Assembly: GCA_019925095.2 (NCBI GenBank)
Contig: CM034415.1
Location: 6,419,001 to 6,483,000 of the forward strand
From: Dendrolimus kikuchii
Lineage: Eukaryota; Arthropoda; Insecta; Lepidoptera; Lasiocampidae
Direction: 5' to 3'
Length of the DNA stretch: 64,000 nt
Shown here piece by piece: positions 20,547-33,752 of the stretch; the stretch's first letter is position 1; the number at the start of each line of letters is the position of its first letter. Made by a program: the position numbers and the translations under genes. A model generated the notes under the pieces. That model was not told the DNA's origin. It saw only the letters and a list, made by a program, of their open reading frames with translations, and made no database searches.

Positions 20547-20594
20547 CTTATTGATGGGTGTGTTCTTCAGAAAATAGCGCTCGATAGCTTTCAT
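20547..20594 (-). CDS. Candidate first exon of an unknown gene
   Basis: ATG at 20594 opens 16 codons (MKAIERYFLKNTPINK) that end at AATAAG|GTAGCT, a plausible donor. The residues are varied and protein-like, but the exon is very short and no partner exon was found. It may be chance. Confidence 0.2.
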
Positions 20595-20944
20595 AAACAA
20601 AATGGTGACCGCTATATATTAGGTACGTTCTGCAGTACAGGCCATTTAAAATAAATATTTTTGTTTGGCTAAGATATATAATTTCAAATTAATTTTACTT
20701 TGAAAACATGAAATTCTTTTTAAAAAATTAGTCATTTATTTATTGATAAGCGTTATGTTTTCTTCGCATTTGAATCTTTTTTGTCATCATGGATAGTTAA
20801 AAATTCGAGTACTTATGGAATAAGAGTACCGTCGTGGCAGCAACGTGGCAAGAGCGACAAGCAACATCAACGACCTTTATGAGCGAACACTACAATGAAC
20901 GCACCACTTGTTATTGGTTTTCCCGCTTCCATTCTGGAAATTTC

Positions 20945-23700
20945 GACCTTTTTTTTATAGCTGGAGTACAGCAGACAGGCTGACGGCCCACCTGGTGGAA
21001 AGCGGTTACTGTCGCTTATGGACATTTGCAACACCAGAGATTTCATCAAACCGCTGCCAGCCTCGAAGAAATTTTATGACACCTTTTTTGAAAAACTCCA
21101 TACCGTAGCGCTGTGGAAAAACCTCGGCTGGGAGCTCATTCCAAACCCCCACGGTATGCAAGAAAAAGGTTCTACAAAACCGTTGCGTACGTGAGTGAAG
21201 CGGCTTAAGGAAGTGGGGGTGAAATCCCAACACACGGCGAGCGGTTCAATGGTAGAAAGAGGACGAATACACCATTCTGTACAGTTCTTCCGAATACTCC
21301 CCGTTATACAGTCAGTAGAATACGTAGAGAGAAGCGAAGTCTCTCATAAGGCCAAGTGTATCTACACCGTCTGTGAGTATGGGATCATCAACAACGTGAA
21401 CGGCTCGACATTGAATACAGTCTAGGGGATCGAGTTGGTAGCCAGGTGCTCCAGCCCAAAAGTGTGAGCAGTACTCCATATGCGGGCTCACCTGGGTTTT
21501 ACAAACACAAAGCGTTGCCGCGGTGTGAAGTACTGCTTGGACCGGTTTAACATTCCCAGTTTCTTAGAGGCAAGATTTGCCTTGCCTTCAAGATGGCCTC
21601 TGAACATCGTTCGCGATGTCAACACTGAGGATCCCAATACTCTTTAAGGTGGTAAGGGTAGTTCCTAGGAATTGAAGCGATTGCTCAAATTGAGTTTTTT
21701 TGGCAGAGAATACGTAGACCTATGTCTTCTTGGGGTTGAAATGGACAAGGTTTTGTCTCCCCCATTCAGGGACTCTCTCTAAGGAATACTCTACTTCAGA
21801 TACAAGTCCAACCCAACTTTCCTCCATAAATGATCGAGGGACATTTGCACGACCAGAGTAGTATGCATCGCCTGTGCTGTCATCCGCATTGGAATGAATG
21901 TTGCGAATAGACAATATATCATTGATATGTAAAATGAACAACGTTGGCGATAGCACACAACCCTGGGGCACACCAGCGTTGACGGGCTTGAAACTTGAGC
22001 AACAACCGTCGACAACGACTTGAATGCTGCGCTAATCAAAAAAGCTGGATAGCCAGGTGCAAGGCCCTTCGGGTATTCCATACGATGGCCGCTCCGATAG
22101 AAGAGCCCTGTGCCAGACCCGGTCGAAGGCCTTAGCAATATCTAGAATTCTAGACTAACTGCCAGTGCTTCCCCTTTGCCCTCAATGACTTAAGCCCAAC
22201 AGTGGGTTAGGTAAACCAAGAGATCCCGAGCTGAGCGACCGTGGCGGAAGCCGTATTGCCGATCATTTAGCAGCTGGGAATCTTCGAGGTAACACAGAAG
22301 TTGCGCGTTGATAATACGCTCCATCACTATTGAGAGCAAAAAGGTTATTTCTATAGGCTTATTCGACGTGTCTGTTACGTCCCCTTTTTTTGGGGATAAG
22401 GTGCACATGGGCAATCTTCCACGAAGCGAGGACACAACCCTTGTAGTAATAGAGAGTGAATAGTCGGGCAAGGACTGGCTGGGGACAGCTCAGCTAAACA
22501 CGTCTGCAGCACAATGGCAGGAATGCCATCAGGGCTAGAAGACTTTGACGTCGAGGAAGAGGAGAGCACACCAAACTGCTTTTTGAGTAAAGCGCACCTC
22601 CGACATTCTAGATTCACACTCAGGGATTGTAGGTGGAGTTTCTCCTATGTCTCAAGAGTTGAATTGGCTGCAAAAATTTCACCCAAAAGATTGACTTTAT
22701 CTTTGGCGGCGTGTACCAGACGGTCGTCCACTGTGCGCAGAGGTGGAAGAGACGCCCGACAAAAGTTTCCTTCGACAGCTTTGGTGAAGGCCCAAAAAGC
22801 TCTAGTCCCAGAAGAGTAGCTAGAGAGGCGCTCACCAATTCTACCGATGTGATCGAATTTTGCTCTCGCGAGCTGTTTTTTGAGGGACCTGGGGGCGGCA
22901 TTGTATCTTTTTTTCAGGTCAGAGGAACTTGGATTCTGACGAACCTGCGTTGCAGTCCAGGCTCGATAAGCCTGTTGCTTTAGCTTTACAGCCTCACTGC
23001 TAGACTTATCGAACCACGGTGGTTTACTCGTACCACCGACAGGTACAGTTGAGTTTGGAATTAAACATTCTACTCCCTGCAGTACTACATCGGCGATCGA
23101 GTCTGTGCTCGGATCAGAATCTACCGACGAGAAACATAACTGCCTCCATGGATAGGATGCATAGAATTCACGGAGTCCATCCCAATCTGCTGACCTGTAT
23201 CGCCACACCTTCCGTCGGCCAGCGGGACGAGTCCGATCGGGAATAGGAAGGGGCACCACCGAAGATACCAGATAATGATCAGAGGTTCCCAGTGGAGCAC
23301 TGATGGAGGTCTGGTAGCTCTCCGGGTGTGTGGTCAGCAGAAGATCCAGCAAAGAAGGCTCATGATTCACTCTATCCGGTATTCGGGTTAACTCCGTAAT
23401 CACCTGAGTGAATCCATGGGCGAGAGCAAAATCGTAGGCAGAGTAGTCCCCGGCAGATCAGTTCTCGGGGAACCCAACCACTCAGCGTGATGAGCATTAA
23501 AATTCTCGAGTATGACTACCTCTGCTAAAGGATACTGCCCAAAAACTTTGTCGGTCACCTCGTGGCCGTGTTCAAAAAAGCGAGCTGTTTCAGTCCTTGT
23601 GCATTCTCTGCCATGGAACCGATATAAGCACGCATAGATTCGTGTGGAACCACCAAAATCTACGCGTACCTACAAGATGGAAATATCCCTATTATCAAGG
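20945..23700 (-). pseudogene. CR1-clade LINE, 5'-truncated, multiply disrupted
   Basis: Minus-strand frames give, in order, an endonuclease C-terminus and linker (23403-22645: NHEPSLLDLLLTTHPESYQ, SAPLGTSDHYLVSS, KPPWFDKSS), RT (22471-22190: ERIINAQLLCYLEDSQLL, DRQYGFRHGRSARDLLV; 21971-21720: PQGCVLSPTLFILHINDI, SNADDSTGDA) and the C-terminus (21233-21006: FCRTFFLHTVGVWNELPAEV). Changes of frame and stops separate them, so no complete protein can be made. The RT box has Asn in place of the family Tyr before ADD. The 3' end at about 20945 is the source type for the short CR1 tails elsewhere in the window. The 5' end near 23700 lies inside the endonuclease. Confidence 0.88.
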
Positions 23701-24520
23701 CCGTGGAGATTAGAATAAAAAAAATATAATAAAATTAGGTTAACCTATTTCACAAAAAACGGCAATTTCATAGGAAAGGACCTAATAATAATTATTATTT
23801 GATTTTTGTGAGTATTTTATTTACATAACACACTGACGGTATTTTGTAATTTGTAATTTGTATTTTGTATTTTAAATTTAGTAACCTTTATAAAACAAAT
23901 TGATTTTTAATAGGTTTTTTGGAGTGGAGCTACAAACAACAAATTATAGACTTTCGAGAATTAAGGGGCCCCAAAAAGGAAATGACAAAAAAGGCCTGGG
24001 TACAGGTGTAGGTATTCTTATATACATACATTTGCTAACATTTTTTATGTTTCCTCTACTCTTTGATTGCTTAGGGAATTAATTAATTGAAATTTCTTAT
24101 AAAATGTATTTTTAATTACTGCGATAGACATAGGATAGTTTCTATGGAATAGTATTTCAGTTTCTGTATGTAGGCATAAAATGTCACTTGATTCCCTAAA
24201 AAGACTTGTAGATATGATTATTGAATATGTATTTTTTTCATTTCAGGTGAAGATAGACACCAGTGAATAATATACATGAAGATAAGAATTCTGATGAAAA
24301 TATACTAAATGTAGCTAAATGTAAATGTTAGACGAGATACATTAATGGGATGACCTTAATTGAATGTTGGCTTTCTTGAATTTTGGCTAGCATTGGCGTC
24401 CTTAACATTGCAGATTCCACGATAGTAACAACCATTGTGTGGATAACTGCCCATTTACCTACAAACAAAACTAAAAATAAATTATAATAAAAAATGTCCA
24501 GCCCAGATAAGTAGGGCGGC
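23701..24520. other. Intergenic sequence
   Basis: AT-rich. Short tttgtattttgt-type repeats lie near 23845-23880. A splice-acceptor-like tttttcatttcag ends near 24247 on the plus strand, but only a few codons follow it. No gene is supported. Confidence 0.5.
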
Positions 24521-24539
24521 ATGGAAATTGTTTAAAAAA

Positions 24540-24726
24540 AAACAATTTATTAAGACAACTTTATTGCTCGACAGTTCTTACAAGACTAATTAAAATACAA
24601 TTAAATTATATTAACTCTAAAAACTTAAATTAGCAGTAATTCTTATAAAGCGATGACTGGCCGCTGCGTGGTCAGCAGGTTTGTAGGCAAGCGCATGTCC
24701 AGCGATTGCCTAACTCCTCCCTCCTT
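24540..24726 (-). mobile_element. Gypsy element 3' polypurine tract and LTR
   Basis: On the minus strand AAGGAGGGAGG (24726-24716) is followed by AGTTAGGC (24715 downward), and AGTTA is the characteristic LTR start of gypsy/errantivirus elements. The LTR contains TATAAG and two AATAAA signals and ends near 24540. No matching 5' LTR exists upstream of gag near 29975, so the copy is one-sided. Confidence 0.72.
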
Positions 24727-27700
24727 AAGATGGAAGCGCGTCCCGCAGCTTCCTGCAGCGTCCTCGTTGCTGGTCGAGATATCTTGTATTTCTCCTTTTT
24801 TCCTGTGCTGGTATACTTTCCAGCATACATACGTTATAAGGGTTACGTACAATCCTATTGTTGACCAGCTCGGTGTTGCCATGATCAGCCTCCAGTCGGA
24901 TGTTGCTGTCCACTTCGACGTCCTCGGCTCTGTCCAATAACTTATAGACATTGTCCAGGGCGATGTCCTCTAGCGTCAGCTTAATTGGGGTGTTTTCTGG
25001 GGTGGTTATTTCCTCCTTTGGAAGTGGGATGATGTTATCCACTGATATTGCGTGGGCGTTGGTCCTTAAAGTCCTGTTCAGGATGTTTAATTTGCATTCC
25101 TTTGTTATTGATATAATATGGATGCCTATTAATTTTATATATTCAGATTTCGGTCCGCACTGTTTTCTTGCGACGGCCTCTTCCTTCAGGATTACCAGCC
25201 ATTTGTCTTCTGCTATTTTTTCTATTTTGTTGTGTTTGAGATGTAATTTTGCTCTCGTACAGTTGGGTGTTTGGTGTTTTATTAGTTTTATGATGCCATC
25301 ATCGGAGTCCTCGATGGCTTGAGTGTTCAGTGAGGTGCAGAGATGAGTATCTTGCGTCATCTTCCTGCAGTCTTCGTCCAGGTACGAGTACTCATCGCTT
25401 CCCAGTGCAAGGTATTTGGATTTGGGAATTATGGTAAGGTTATGTTTGTCAGGGATGGAATACAAGTGAATCAGGTCATAGGGGTTGGTATCTATGGACG
25501 GAATATCTAATATAAATGTTAGCGTTGCTTCCGTACTGTAGGCTTTGACGCTTATAGATTTTTCTATGTTATGAATATTTTTAATGGAAATATTATCTAT
25601 TGGTTTAAAATTATTGGTTTTTTGCATTAGGTTTAGTTCTTCTATCAAGCTATGTGGGGGAATGATACTAGGGTGCATTACACCTAACTGAGCGAACGTC
25701 ATCGCGTCTTCTAAAATAACTAACTTATCTAAAAGTAACTCTAGGCTAAATTCTATTTGAATATATAAATCTGAAAAGTGCATTTGATTATTGCTAAGGG
25801 TGGTATTATCTAAAAGGGCTGCTAACTTCTTCTGATGTTGATTTAAAAAGTTTATTTGCTTACTAAATTCGTTAATAGCGTTTTTTGCTAAAAATACTAG
25901 GTGTTTTTGGGAACTAGTAAGTTTCCCCACGGAATTTTGGATGTTAAGGATTTCATTTTCAAATTTAACTGCATCTTCGTAATCTAGATTTCCCGTAATT
26001 TGTTGTTCGGTTTTATTTTCAACTAGAGTGACACGAGATGTACATCTAATTAGCTTAGGGCCTCTTTCGTTGAATATGGTTGTGTAAACTCTTGAAAAAT
26101 CATAATATAATTTTTCGTCGTAGAAATAGCAATGAAATATTCTACCTGCTATTGTATGCTCTTTAAGGAATCTTATAATTTCAGCCTCTGTGTTGTTCAC
26201 AGGGATGAAAACGTCTTTTATTACTATTCTCGGGCTGGTCGACCTATCGTCTACTCTATACGTGGAACCTGGTGTCGATCTGATGTAAAACGGCTTAAGT
26301 TGTTTGTCGATAGCGTCGGATAGTACTGGGATACCGTTGTTTTCGTTATCTGGTTGGGTGTGGTTAGTCGATATAAGTTGGTCAGGTTCTGTCGTGATTA
26401 TGCTCATTGTGTCTGTTGATGTTGGTTGTATAACGATTGGTGTCGGTTGTATAGCTGTTTCTATGTCCATATCTTGTACATTATAGTCGTCGGGTGTGCC
26501 GTTTGTTTGTCTGTCATTGTTGTCGTCGGTCTGTATGTCGTTGTTATTCTCGTTGTTCGTGTTATTATTTTCTACATCCCTACGGGCGTTGTCAAAAATT
26601 CGGTTAATAATATCGTCGTCGTTGTTATCGTCTAAGTTCACTGCTAGTGAGTCTATGCTTTTATGGTATATTTTAGCTCGGGATAGGGCATCTGCGTTAG
26701 TGTTCTGTCTACCCTTTCTGTATACTACTTTATAGTCGTATTCCGCGAGTTTCAGTTTCCAGCGGATTAATTTGCTACTTTGATCTTTTAAGGACATTAC
26801 CCATGTGAGGGGCATGTGGTCTGTATACACTATGAATTTTCGACCGTATAAGTATGGCCTAAAGTATTTAACGGCCCATACCAAAGCTAAAAGCTCTTTT
26901 TCGTATGTTGAATAGCGTGTTTCTGTTTCAGATAGCGTTCGCGACGCGTAGGCTATCGGTTTATCCGATCCCACGGTACCTTGCGATAGTACTGCGCCTA
27001 ATGCTACGTCAGATGCGTCTGTCGTCAGTATGAATGGTTTGTCGAAGTCAGGGTACTGTAGTATGGGGGAATTAGTCAAAATTTGTTTACATTTGTCTAC
27101 TGCGTCCAAAAATTCGTCTGTGTGCACTACTTTGGCATGTTTTTTTAAGCATGATGTTAAGGGTTTCGTCAATTTTGCAAAATCTTTAATAAATTTTCTG
27201 TAATATCCTACTAGTCCTAGGAATGATTTTATTTCTTTCTGTGTTCGGTGGACGGGAAAGTTTAGTACTGCCTTAATTTTATCTTGGTTCGGTTTCAGTC
27301 CTTGGTTTGTCAGTTCGTATCCTAAAAATGTCACTTGTTTTTGTAAAAACTGGGACTTTTCTAATTGAATTTTAAGGTTATTTAATTTAAACCGTTCAAA
27401 AACTTGTCTAAGTTTCTCTGTGTGTTCCTGTAATGACGTAGAGGCTATTATTACGTCATCGAGGTACGTAAAAACATTCTCCACTCCTCTAAGGATGTGG
27501 TCCATAAGGCGCTGAAAGGTACTTGGGGCATTTTTCAGGCCGAAGGGCATTCTCACGAACTCGTAATGTCCTCTTTCAGTGGTAAACGCGGTTTTCTCTA
27601 TATCTCTGGGGTGCATTTCGATTTGGTGATAGCCACTGGCTAAGTCGAGGGTTGTAAAGTATTGTGCACGTCCTAATCTGTCAAGGATGTCATTTATGTT

Positions 27701-28790
27701 CGGTAAAGGGTACTTGTCTTCAATAATTTTGTCGTTGAGTCGTCTGTAGTCTATGACTAGTCTCCATTTGACCTTACCTGTAGCGTCCGGTTTTTTGGGG
27801 ACAATATGTACTGGGCATGACCACGGGGAAACACTTTCCCTAATTATACCCTGTTTCAGGAGGTTATCTATTTGATTTTGAGTTTCTTTACGTTGTACTG
27901 GGGCCTGTCTGTAACTCCTAACAAAAACGGGTATTTGGTCAGTCAATCTGAGTTCATGTTTAACAGTATGGGTGAAAGATAACGGTATGTTTTCGAAGTA
28001 GAATAGATCTCTATATTGAAAACATAATTTATTAATTTCCCGTCTTTCCTCTTCGTTCATGTGGTCAGTGCGGATTTTATTTAAATTTTGGCGTAATTCT
28101 GTGTCTCTGTCTGTTTGTATGTCGGTTGCATAGGTTTTGTGCGTTATTATATTTTTGTCTAGTTCGTCCGGGGCGGGTTCTAAGAGATGGGGGTAGATGT
28201 TGTGAATAATTTTATTTTCATCTGTGTAGTTAATTACGGATGTTTTAAAGGCCCCATTTTTTACAGTTACGAAAGCTGTGGGTGATCTTAGTCCTTTAGT
28301 CCAGTAAAAGTCGTCACATATGTACTGTCCGTCAGCGTAGTTTGTCTTAATTGTTATTAATTTTTCGCACTTGGGTTCAATTTTAATGTCTTTTACAGGA
28401 TAGTCAAAATATATAGGTATTTCAGTACAAGATGTTCGTAATATTTTGTTTTTGAGGTCGAGACTACATCCTAACTTGTCCAGTAAGTCCATACCTATCA
28501 AACCCTTATACTTTGGATCGAAGGTGAATATTAAAAACTTGTGGAAAATATCTGTGTTGAACTGTGGTGGTAGGGGTAGCAAAGCGATGTGTTCGTGTTT
28601 GGTTGTAGCGTGTGCGGTCTTAACTTGGAATGGTTCATGTTGGACATAGTTTTCTAAAAAGGTTCCGCTTATAACGTCGGGTGAAATCATACATCGTGAC
28701 GCGCCGGTGTCCAGTAGGAACTTGCCATTGAATTCCGGGATCTCAATGTACGGTAAGTGATCCTTACCTTGGTTGTTCAGGTGCGCGATG
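24643..28790 (-). pseudogene. Gypsy/errantivirus-like pol-env fusion lacking integrase
   Basis: One open frame (28790 to 24725, 1321 codons from the internal Met at 28690) holds a protease active site (LLDTGAS, about 28705-28725), reverse transcriptase (YLDD at 27465-27454), RNase H (TTDASDVALGAVLSQ; ADALSR) and the pre-integrase region (IFHCYFYDEKLYYDFSRVY). Near 26000 it passes in frame into the post-cleavage part of a baculovirus-F-like envelope protein. The integrase zinc finger and DDE core, and the envelope signal, surface subunit and fusion-peptide region expected between them, are absent. Near 24930 a frameshift moves the predicted transmembrane anchor (WSTIGLYVTLITYVCW) into another frame that ends at 24643. 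The element could not integrate by itself. The length and intactness of the fused frame are striking. Family assignment rests on motifs and order. Confidence 0.88.
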
Positions 28791-28794
28791 TTGA

Positions 28795-29959
28795 TCAGCT
28801 GTGCTCGGTCTGCTCCTGGTCTTCGTGAAAATCCTGATAGCTCAGTTCATCGACAGCTTCGGGATGCTCGTACTCTGGGTAACTCGTATCGTCCATATTT
28901 AAATAATTACCTTGGGGTTCTTCGTAATCGTGGTAATTCTGGTAGCTCTCTTGATATGGGGTGTAAAACAGTTGCTGGGTAGCGAACTGTGGTGGAGCCG
29001 GTTTACTTACCGACCTCATGGTTACATCAGAGACCTTTGTGGCGGGTTCATCTGTTGCCTCGGCATATTGGGCTGCTGCTTGAAGTTTCCGCTATTCCTG
29101 AATGTGCCTGAGGTACTAGGTCTATTATTACCTGGTGTTGTGGCCTTCCATGGGGGCATGGGCTGAGACCACTGCGGTTTTTGCTCTGGCTGGTAATTCC
29201 TTGGAGTAAATGACTCTCCGGGGTGAGTTTGGGGTGAATAATTATGAATTCTAGGGGGTTGATTTTGGTGGGGGTTGTAAAAATTAGGCCTAGGTGTTAC
29301 TTTTGGTTTGGTGTGAGTGTTACTGAAATTTTGGAAATTTTGAGACTTATGGTACGCTATTCGCGCCTCTTCCTGTCTAACCGCGACTATGGCTGCTTCT
29401 AACGTATTTGGTCTACTTATTCTTACGCCTAAAGATACTTTAAACTCGAGGTTATTAATATATTGCTCTATAACTAACTGCTCATAATACGACTTATTAG
29501 AGTGTTGGCCTACTGAGTATAGTAAGTCTAATACTTCTCTAAGACGGCTACCGAAGGTGTCGGCATCTTCATCTCTGTTACGACGTAGTCGTGTTAACTC
29601 CTGCATAATTTGAATCTCATTACGAGGTTCGCCTAACCTACGTACTAAAGCATTTTTTATGGCTAACCAGGAATCGAGGGACTCCTCGTACGCTATCGCG
29701 TCTATCGCTGGCCCGCTCAGCCTGCTTTTAATAAGGCAAGTAATTGCTGCACTTGTCCTTTGGGTGGACCTAGGACCTGTGGGTCCAAAATGACCAGAAC
29801 ACTTTCTACTTCCCTAATAAAGAAATTAAGGGTTTTTGAATTGCCATCATAGGGGAGCGGGGGGCTTGTATTAACGAAATTCAAACTTCTGTACATATCT
29901 TCTAAAATTCTAAACTTAATGCTATTATTTACGTACCTACATGATGGCAATTTATTCAT
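28795..29959 (-). pseudogene. Gypsy element gag, two frameshifts
   Basis: Three minus-strand frames form one gag. The N-terminus is 29959-29717 (LNFFIREVESVLVILDPQ). The middle continues after a frameshift near 29750 through CLIKSRLSGPAIDAIAYEE to 29022 (RLREVLDLLYSVGQ; a Pro/Asn/Gln-rich tail). The last part follows a one-base shift near 29055 and ends EDQEQTEHS at 28795. The pol frame overlaps in the -1 frame relative to the last gag segment, consistent with the usual -1 ribosomal frameshift of these elements. No CCHC knuckle is seen, as is common in errantivirus gags. Broken and not functional as read. Confidence 0.82.
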
Positions 29960-29975
29960 CTATTATGTTTAAATC

Positions 29976-31330
29976 CAAATTGCCGTTTTAATTGCTCGGA
30001 TTACCAGAATGAAACACTTTTTTAAAAAAAGTTAGCGGTTAATACTTACCCCGTGTTGGGGGCAAATATTAACAATGAAGGGGTAAGAATTAACATTTGG
30101 TTTGCTATGTAAAATAATGATTTAAGTAAAAAATAAAAATATATTTATCTTTATAATCATAAATTTATTTATTATAAATATATTCACAGTTCAGAAAAAA
30201 ATGAAATGAGATCTTCTCTTCTTTACATAGTAGTTAATAATTAGAAATTCTACCAACAGGTAATCAATCAGTCTTAGAAAAGTTTCCAATCGTTTTAACA
30301 TACAATATGTTTCTTTGTATCACAATATGTTCTTAAAACTAGACAATGAATTTTTTCTTAAACATTTAACTTAGGTACTTCTTGGTATTATTATTAATTA
30401 TTCCAGTTCTAAAATACGATATAAGTATGCTATAAGCGGTACTTGCGGTAAACAAGGGCCGCCTTAATTTAAAATTGATTAAAAAGCATTAAATTAAAAA
30501 TAAATTACAGGAATAAATCACAAGAAAAACATTAAACCTTTATTCATCTAACATAGTATTTTTGTTTGTTGTTTTATAATAATTCCCATCAAAACTTGGG
30601 TTTTTTAAAACGTTTAATATGGCCCTTAATAATCCTAGGTAGTTTATTAAAAACCACATATTATTTAAGTATTTAAAAAAGAAACGATCATAAAAACTTA
30701 GTCTTCTAGTTTCTTCTACTTTATATTACCATTTTGCGATTGAATCACAATTTAGTTACAAATAATTAAAAGGAAAATATAATAGTGGACCTTAATAAAC
30801 TTATGTAACAAAAAAATAAAATAAAAAAGTTTTAAAGTGAAATATCAATTAAAAAAAGTTGTTTGCGAATAAAAAATTCTTTACTCTTTCAGAATTTCAA
30901 ACAGGAAATAAAAATGGAATAAAATATAACTACAGAAAAATGTTGATGGCCTTTATTAAACGTATCAAATCTTAAATTACGATAATTATGTTTAAATAAG
31001 TGTTAAGTTAAAAAAAATAATTTCAAAAATTCAACAAAACAAATATTATAAAATTCTCTCTTAATAGTCTTAACAAAACATTAAAATGAAACAAAGAGGT
31101 AAGCAACTGCCTTACGAAATTAAATGCTTTCTTCTTAATAAAAATTTGAGAACAATTAGTTATTAATCTAAATAAGAATAAAAGTAAATCAAAAACAAAA
31201 GTATAGCAAATAGAACTTACATTGCTTAAAACATACTTATACATAAAAAATAATTACGAAAAAAAACAAAAAATGTAAATTTCTGAATTCCTATAAAAAT
31301 TAGAGCGATCACTATATTTTTTTTTAATTT
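29976..31330. other. AT-rich non-coding sequence beside a pogo-like transposon
   Basis: No gene. At 30038-30052 and, inverted, 30080-30094 are copies of a 15-base motif (gttaatacttacccc) also found at 36558, 36582 and 36920, so this stretch probably contains one end of a pogo-like element. The sequence tagtggaccttaata at 30784 recurs at 34306. Confidence 0.5.
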
Positions 31331-31335
31331 AATCT

Positions 31336-33509
31336 AGTTGCAAATTGGGCAATCAAAGTCTAAATCTTCTTTGGTTAAACCCAGACATTGTTCATGAAAC
31401 CATTTTTGGCACAATGGGCACTATCGCATGTCTTCACAACGTTCTGTATGACATGCGTAGCAATACCATTTATCAATATCATTTCCTTCATCACTTGTAT
31501 TGCTTCTTTCTTTTGTAGTCTTCTGCATTGTATTTTCCTTTCTGAAAACAGTTTTACTTCTTCTTTTATTATTTTTACAAGATATTTTCTTCTTAGTTTC
31601 TGACTTTGGTTTTTTACTTTTATTATCAATTCTTTGAGAATCGTTTTCTTTCATTTTCTTTTTACGAGTATCTTTTTTCTTTTCTATATCTGTAAATAAA
31701 TCCTTTGTTACTATACAGGCTTTATAATTGATTGCTTTTCGTCTTGGATTCCGTTTAACTACAGCATAGTTTGGCGTAGGTATTAGTAGTTGAAATGGAG
31801 ATTTTGTAGAGGAACTGACTTTCGACCTGGCTAATGGAATATTATTTTCCGAATCGTCGTTGCTTGACAAACAGTTTTGATTACCGCTTATTACGTCAAC
31901 AGAAGCACACGAAATATTCATCTATTTGATAGGAGTATGTTGCTTTGAATCTGGGTCATCATCATGAATCATAAAAAGTATCGGAGTCAGAACTGTAAAT
32001 TATTGGTCTGGAGACGGTGATTGGTTTTTTTACTTGAAGTGATAGTATTTCAGAATCTCTGTCAGATGAACTGTAGTCGACTAATTTTTTATTACTGTGA
32101 CTGTAAGCTTCTAGGACTAATGGCATAGCCTCAGTTTGTTGGAGCAAAGATGGTGAACTAGGACATCGGTTAATATATGTCTGATTGGAATCAGAACTAT
32201 CAGTTGTAGGACTATAAATTGCATGTCGTATATGTATATTGGAAGGCCCAGGAGTTGGAGATATATGTCCTGTGGAAACATATTCTTGTTCTGGTGGTCT
32301 CTCAGTCAATACAGAGGGAGCATATGCTTCATCTGGTATTGCTTCTGGATTGTATGGGTAAAGCCCAGTAGCTTTGAATCCATTGACTATATTTTCATGA
32401 GTCATACATTTTGACCATACCTTACTAAAAATTGAATTAAATCGAGCTTTTGTTACTTTTTTTTCAGGGTTTTGATACAAAAATGATAATGTCTCTTGGT
32501 CCCAATGGTGTTCAAATGATTTGTTTACACTTTTGTCCAATGGCTGAAGTTCATGCGTTGTATTAGATGGTAAGCAGTATAAAACAATGTTCTCATCATC
32601 TGCTGCATCAACAATATTATAATCCAGGTGACATGAAGCACCATCAAAAACTAAGAGACATTTACCTTCGGGTTTATATTTTCCTAAGTGATTTATGAAG
32701 TCCACGAATAATGACGAAGTCATACTTCCTTTTGGAGACATTTTTATAAGCGACCCTGCAGGTAAATTGTCACTAAATTCGGGTTTCATCCTTTTGCCCT
32801 TAAATATTATCATTGGGGGTATCGGATTACCCAATGCATTCACACAAGCAGCCACTGTCACGTTTTCTGCATGTTCAGGTGCAACCATATGAACTCTTTT
32901 GGATCCTTTTTTTGCTAAAACTAGTGGTTGCTTGTGTATAGTTAGTCTGCAACCTTTTTCGTCCATGTTGAACAAGCGCTGTGGGTAATCTCCAATTTTT
33001 GGTTCTTCATATATTTTTTTGTACTCTTCAAAATGTTGTCTTACAATAGGCTTATTTAATTTTTGGGCTCTACCTGGATTTAAAATTTGGACTTTCCTTT
33101 TTTTTATGTCAGGATGTCTTTTAAGAAAGAGTTTTAACCAATCCTTCCCTGCACGTTTTGTAGATTGATTAAACTTATTTCCTAGGTTGTGTTTCTCACA
33201 AAAAAGAAATGCTTGATGACGTATGATTTTTGGCGTCAAAGGAAAGCCTATAGATGCAAGTCTCTTGATTCTTTCCGCTAGGTCATTTTCTAGTTCCGCG
33301 GTCAAAATCGTACGACGACCGATTTGTTTTTCAACTTTTCCTGATTTTAAGTGGTTGACTAAAGTTCTTTTTGGAATATCATATGTTATGGATGCTTTCC
33401 GTTGAGACATAAGTCCTCCTTTTACAGCTTCCATTGCGTTTTTTAATTGTTCCAAAGTCCAGTTTCCACGAGCATGAGGTTTCATGTCTGATATCCTAAA
33501 AATCATCAT
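31336..33509 (-). pseudogene. Pogo/Tigger-like transposase A with C-terminal zinc finger
   Basis: The frame 33509-31962 encodes 515 residues: a helix-turn-helix (SQRKASITYDIPKRTLVNHL, residues 35-54), a CENP-B-like second DNA-binding region (about 65-140) and a DDE_1 catalytic core with D183 (LFNMDEKGC), D289 (LLVFDGASC) and D325 (ELQPLDKSVNK). The start is probably Met9 (MKPHARGNW). The frame ends at YSSDSDTFYDS; coding character resumes in another frame (31921-31421) with a Lys-rich stretch, then a C4HC3-like finger (WYCYACHTERC, CPLCQKWFHEQC, FDCPICN) interrupted by a stop after CEDMR and ending at 31336. The join at about 31962-31921 may be a frameshift or a small intron. Catalytic residues are intact, but the C-terminal finger is broken. 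Confidence 0.88.
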
Positions 33510-33752
33510 TCCAATTAATATACGTAATATTGAGGGCCTGCGCTAACAAACGCTCTGCTTTTATAAAATAACGAAAGCCTGGAGTCACGGGCTCTTAGAT
33601 TATGAGCTATTCAACGACGTATCACGATCAGATTACTGTTGAATAGGTAATCCAAGTTGCCCATCCTCTTATAAGATCGAATGATAAAAAAAATATATAA
33701 ACGAAAACCTAATTGTTATTTAGTTCATAACTTTTTAAAATTAATATTGTTA

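Noticed and set aside
32223..33405. Plus-strand frames of 60-65 codons over transposase A
   Set aside because: They are antisense shadows of the transposase frame.
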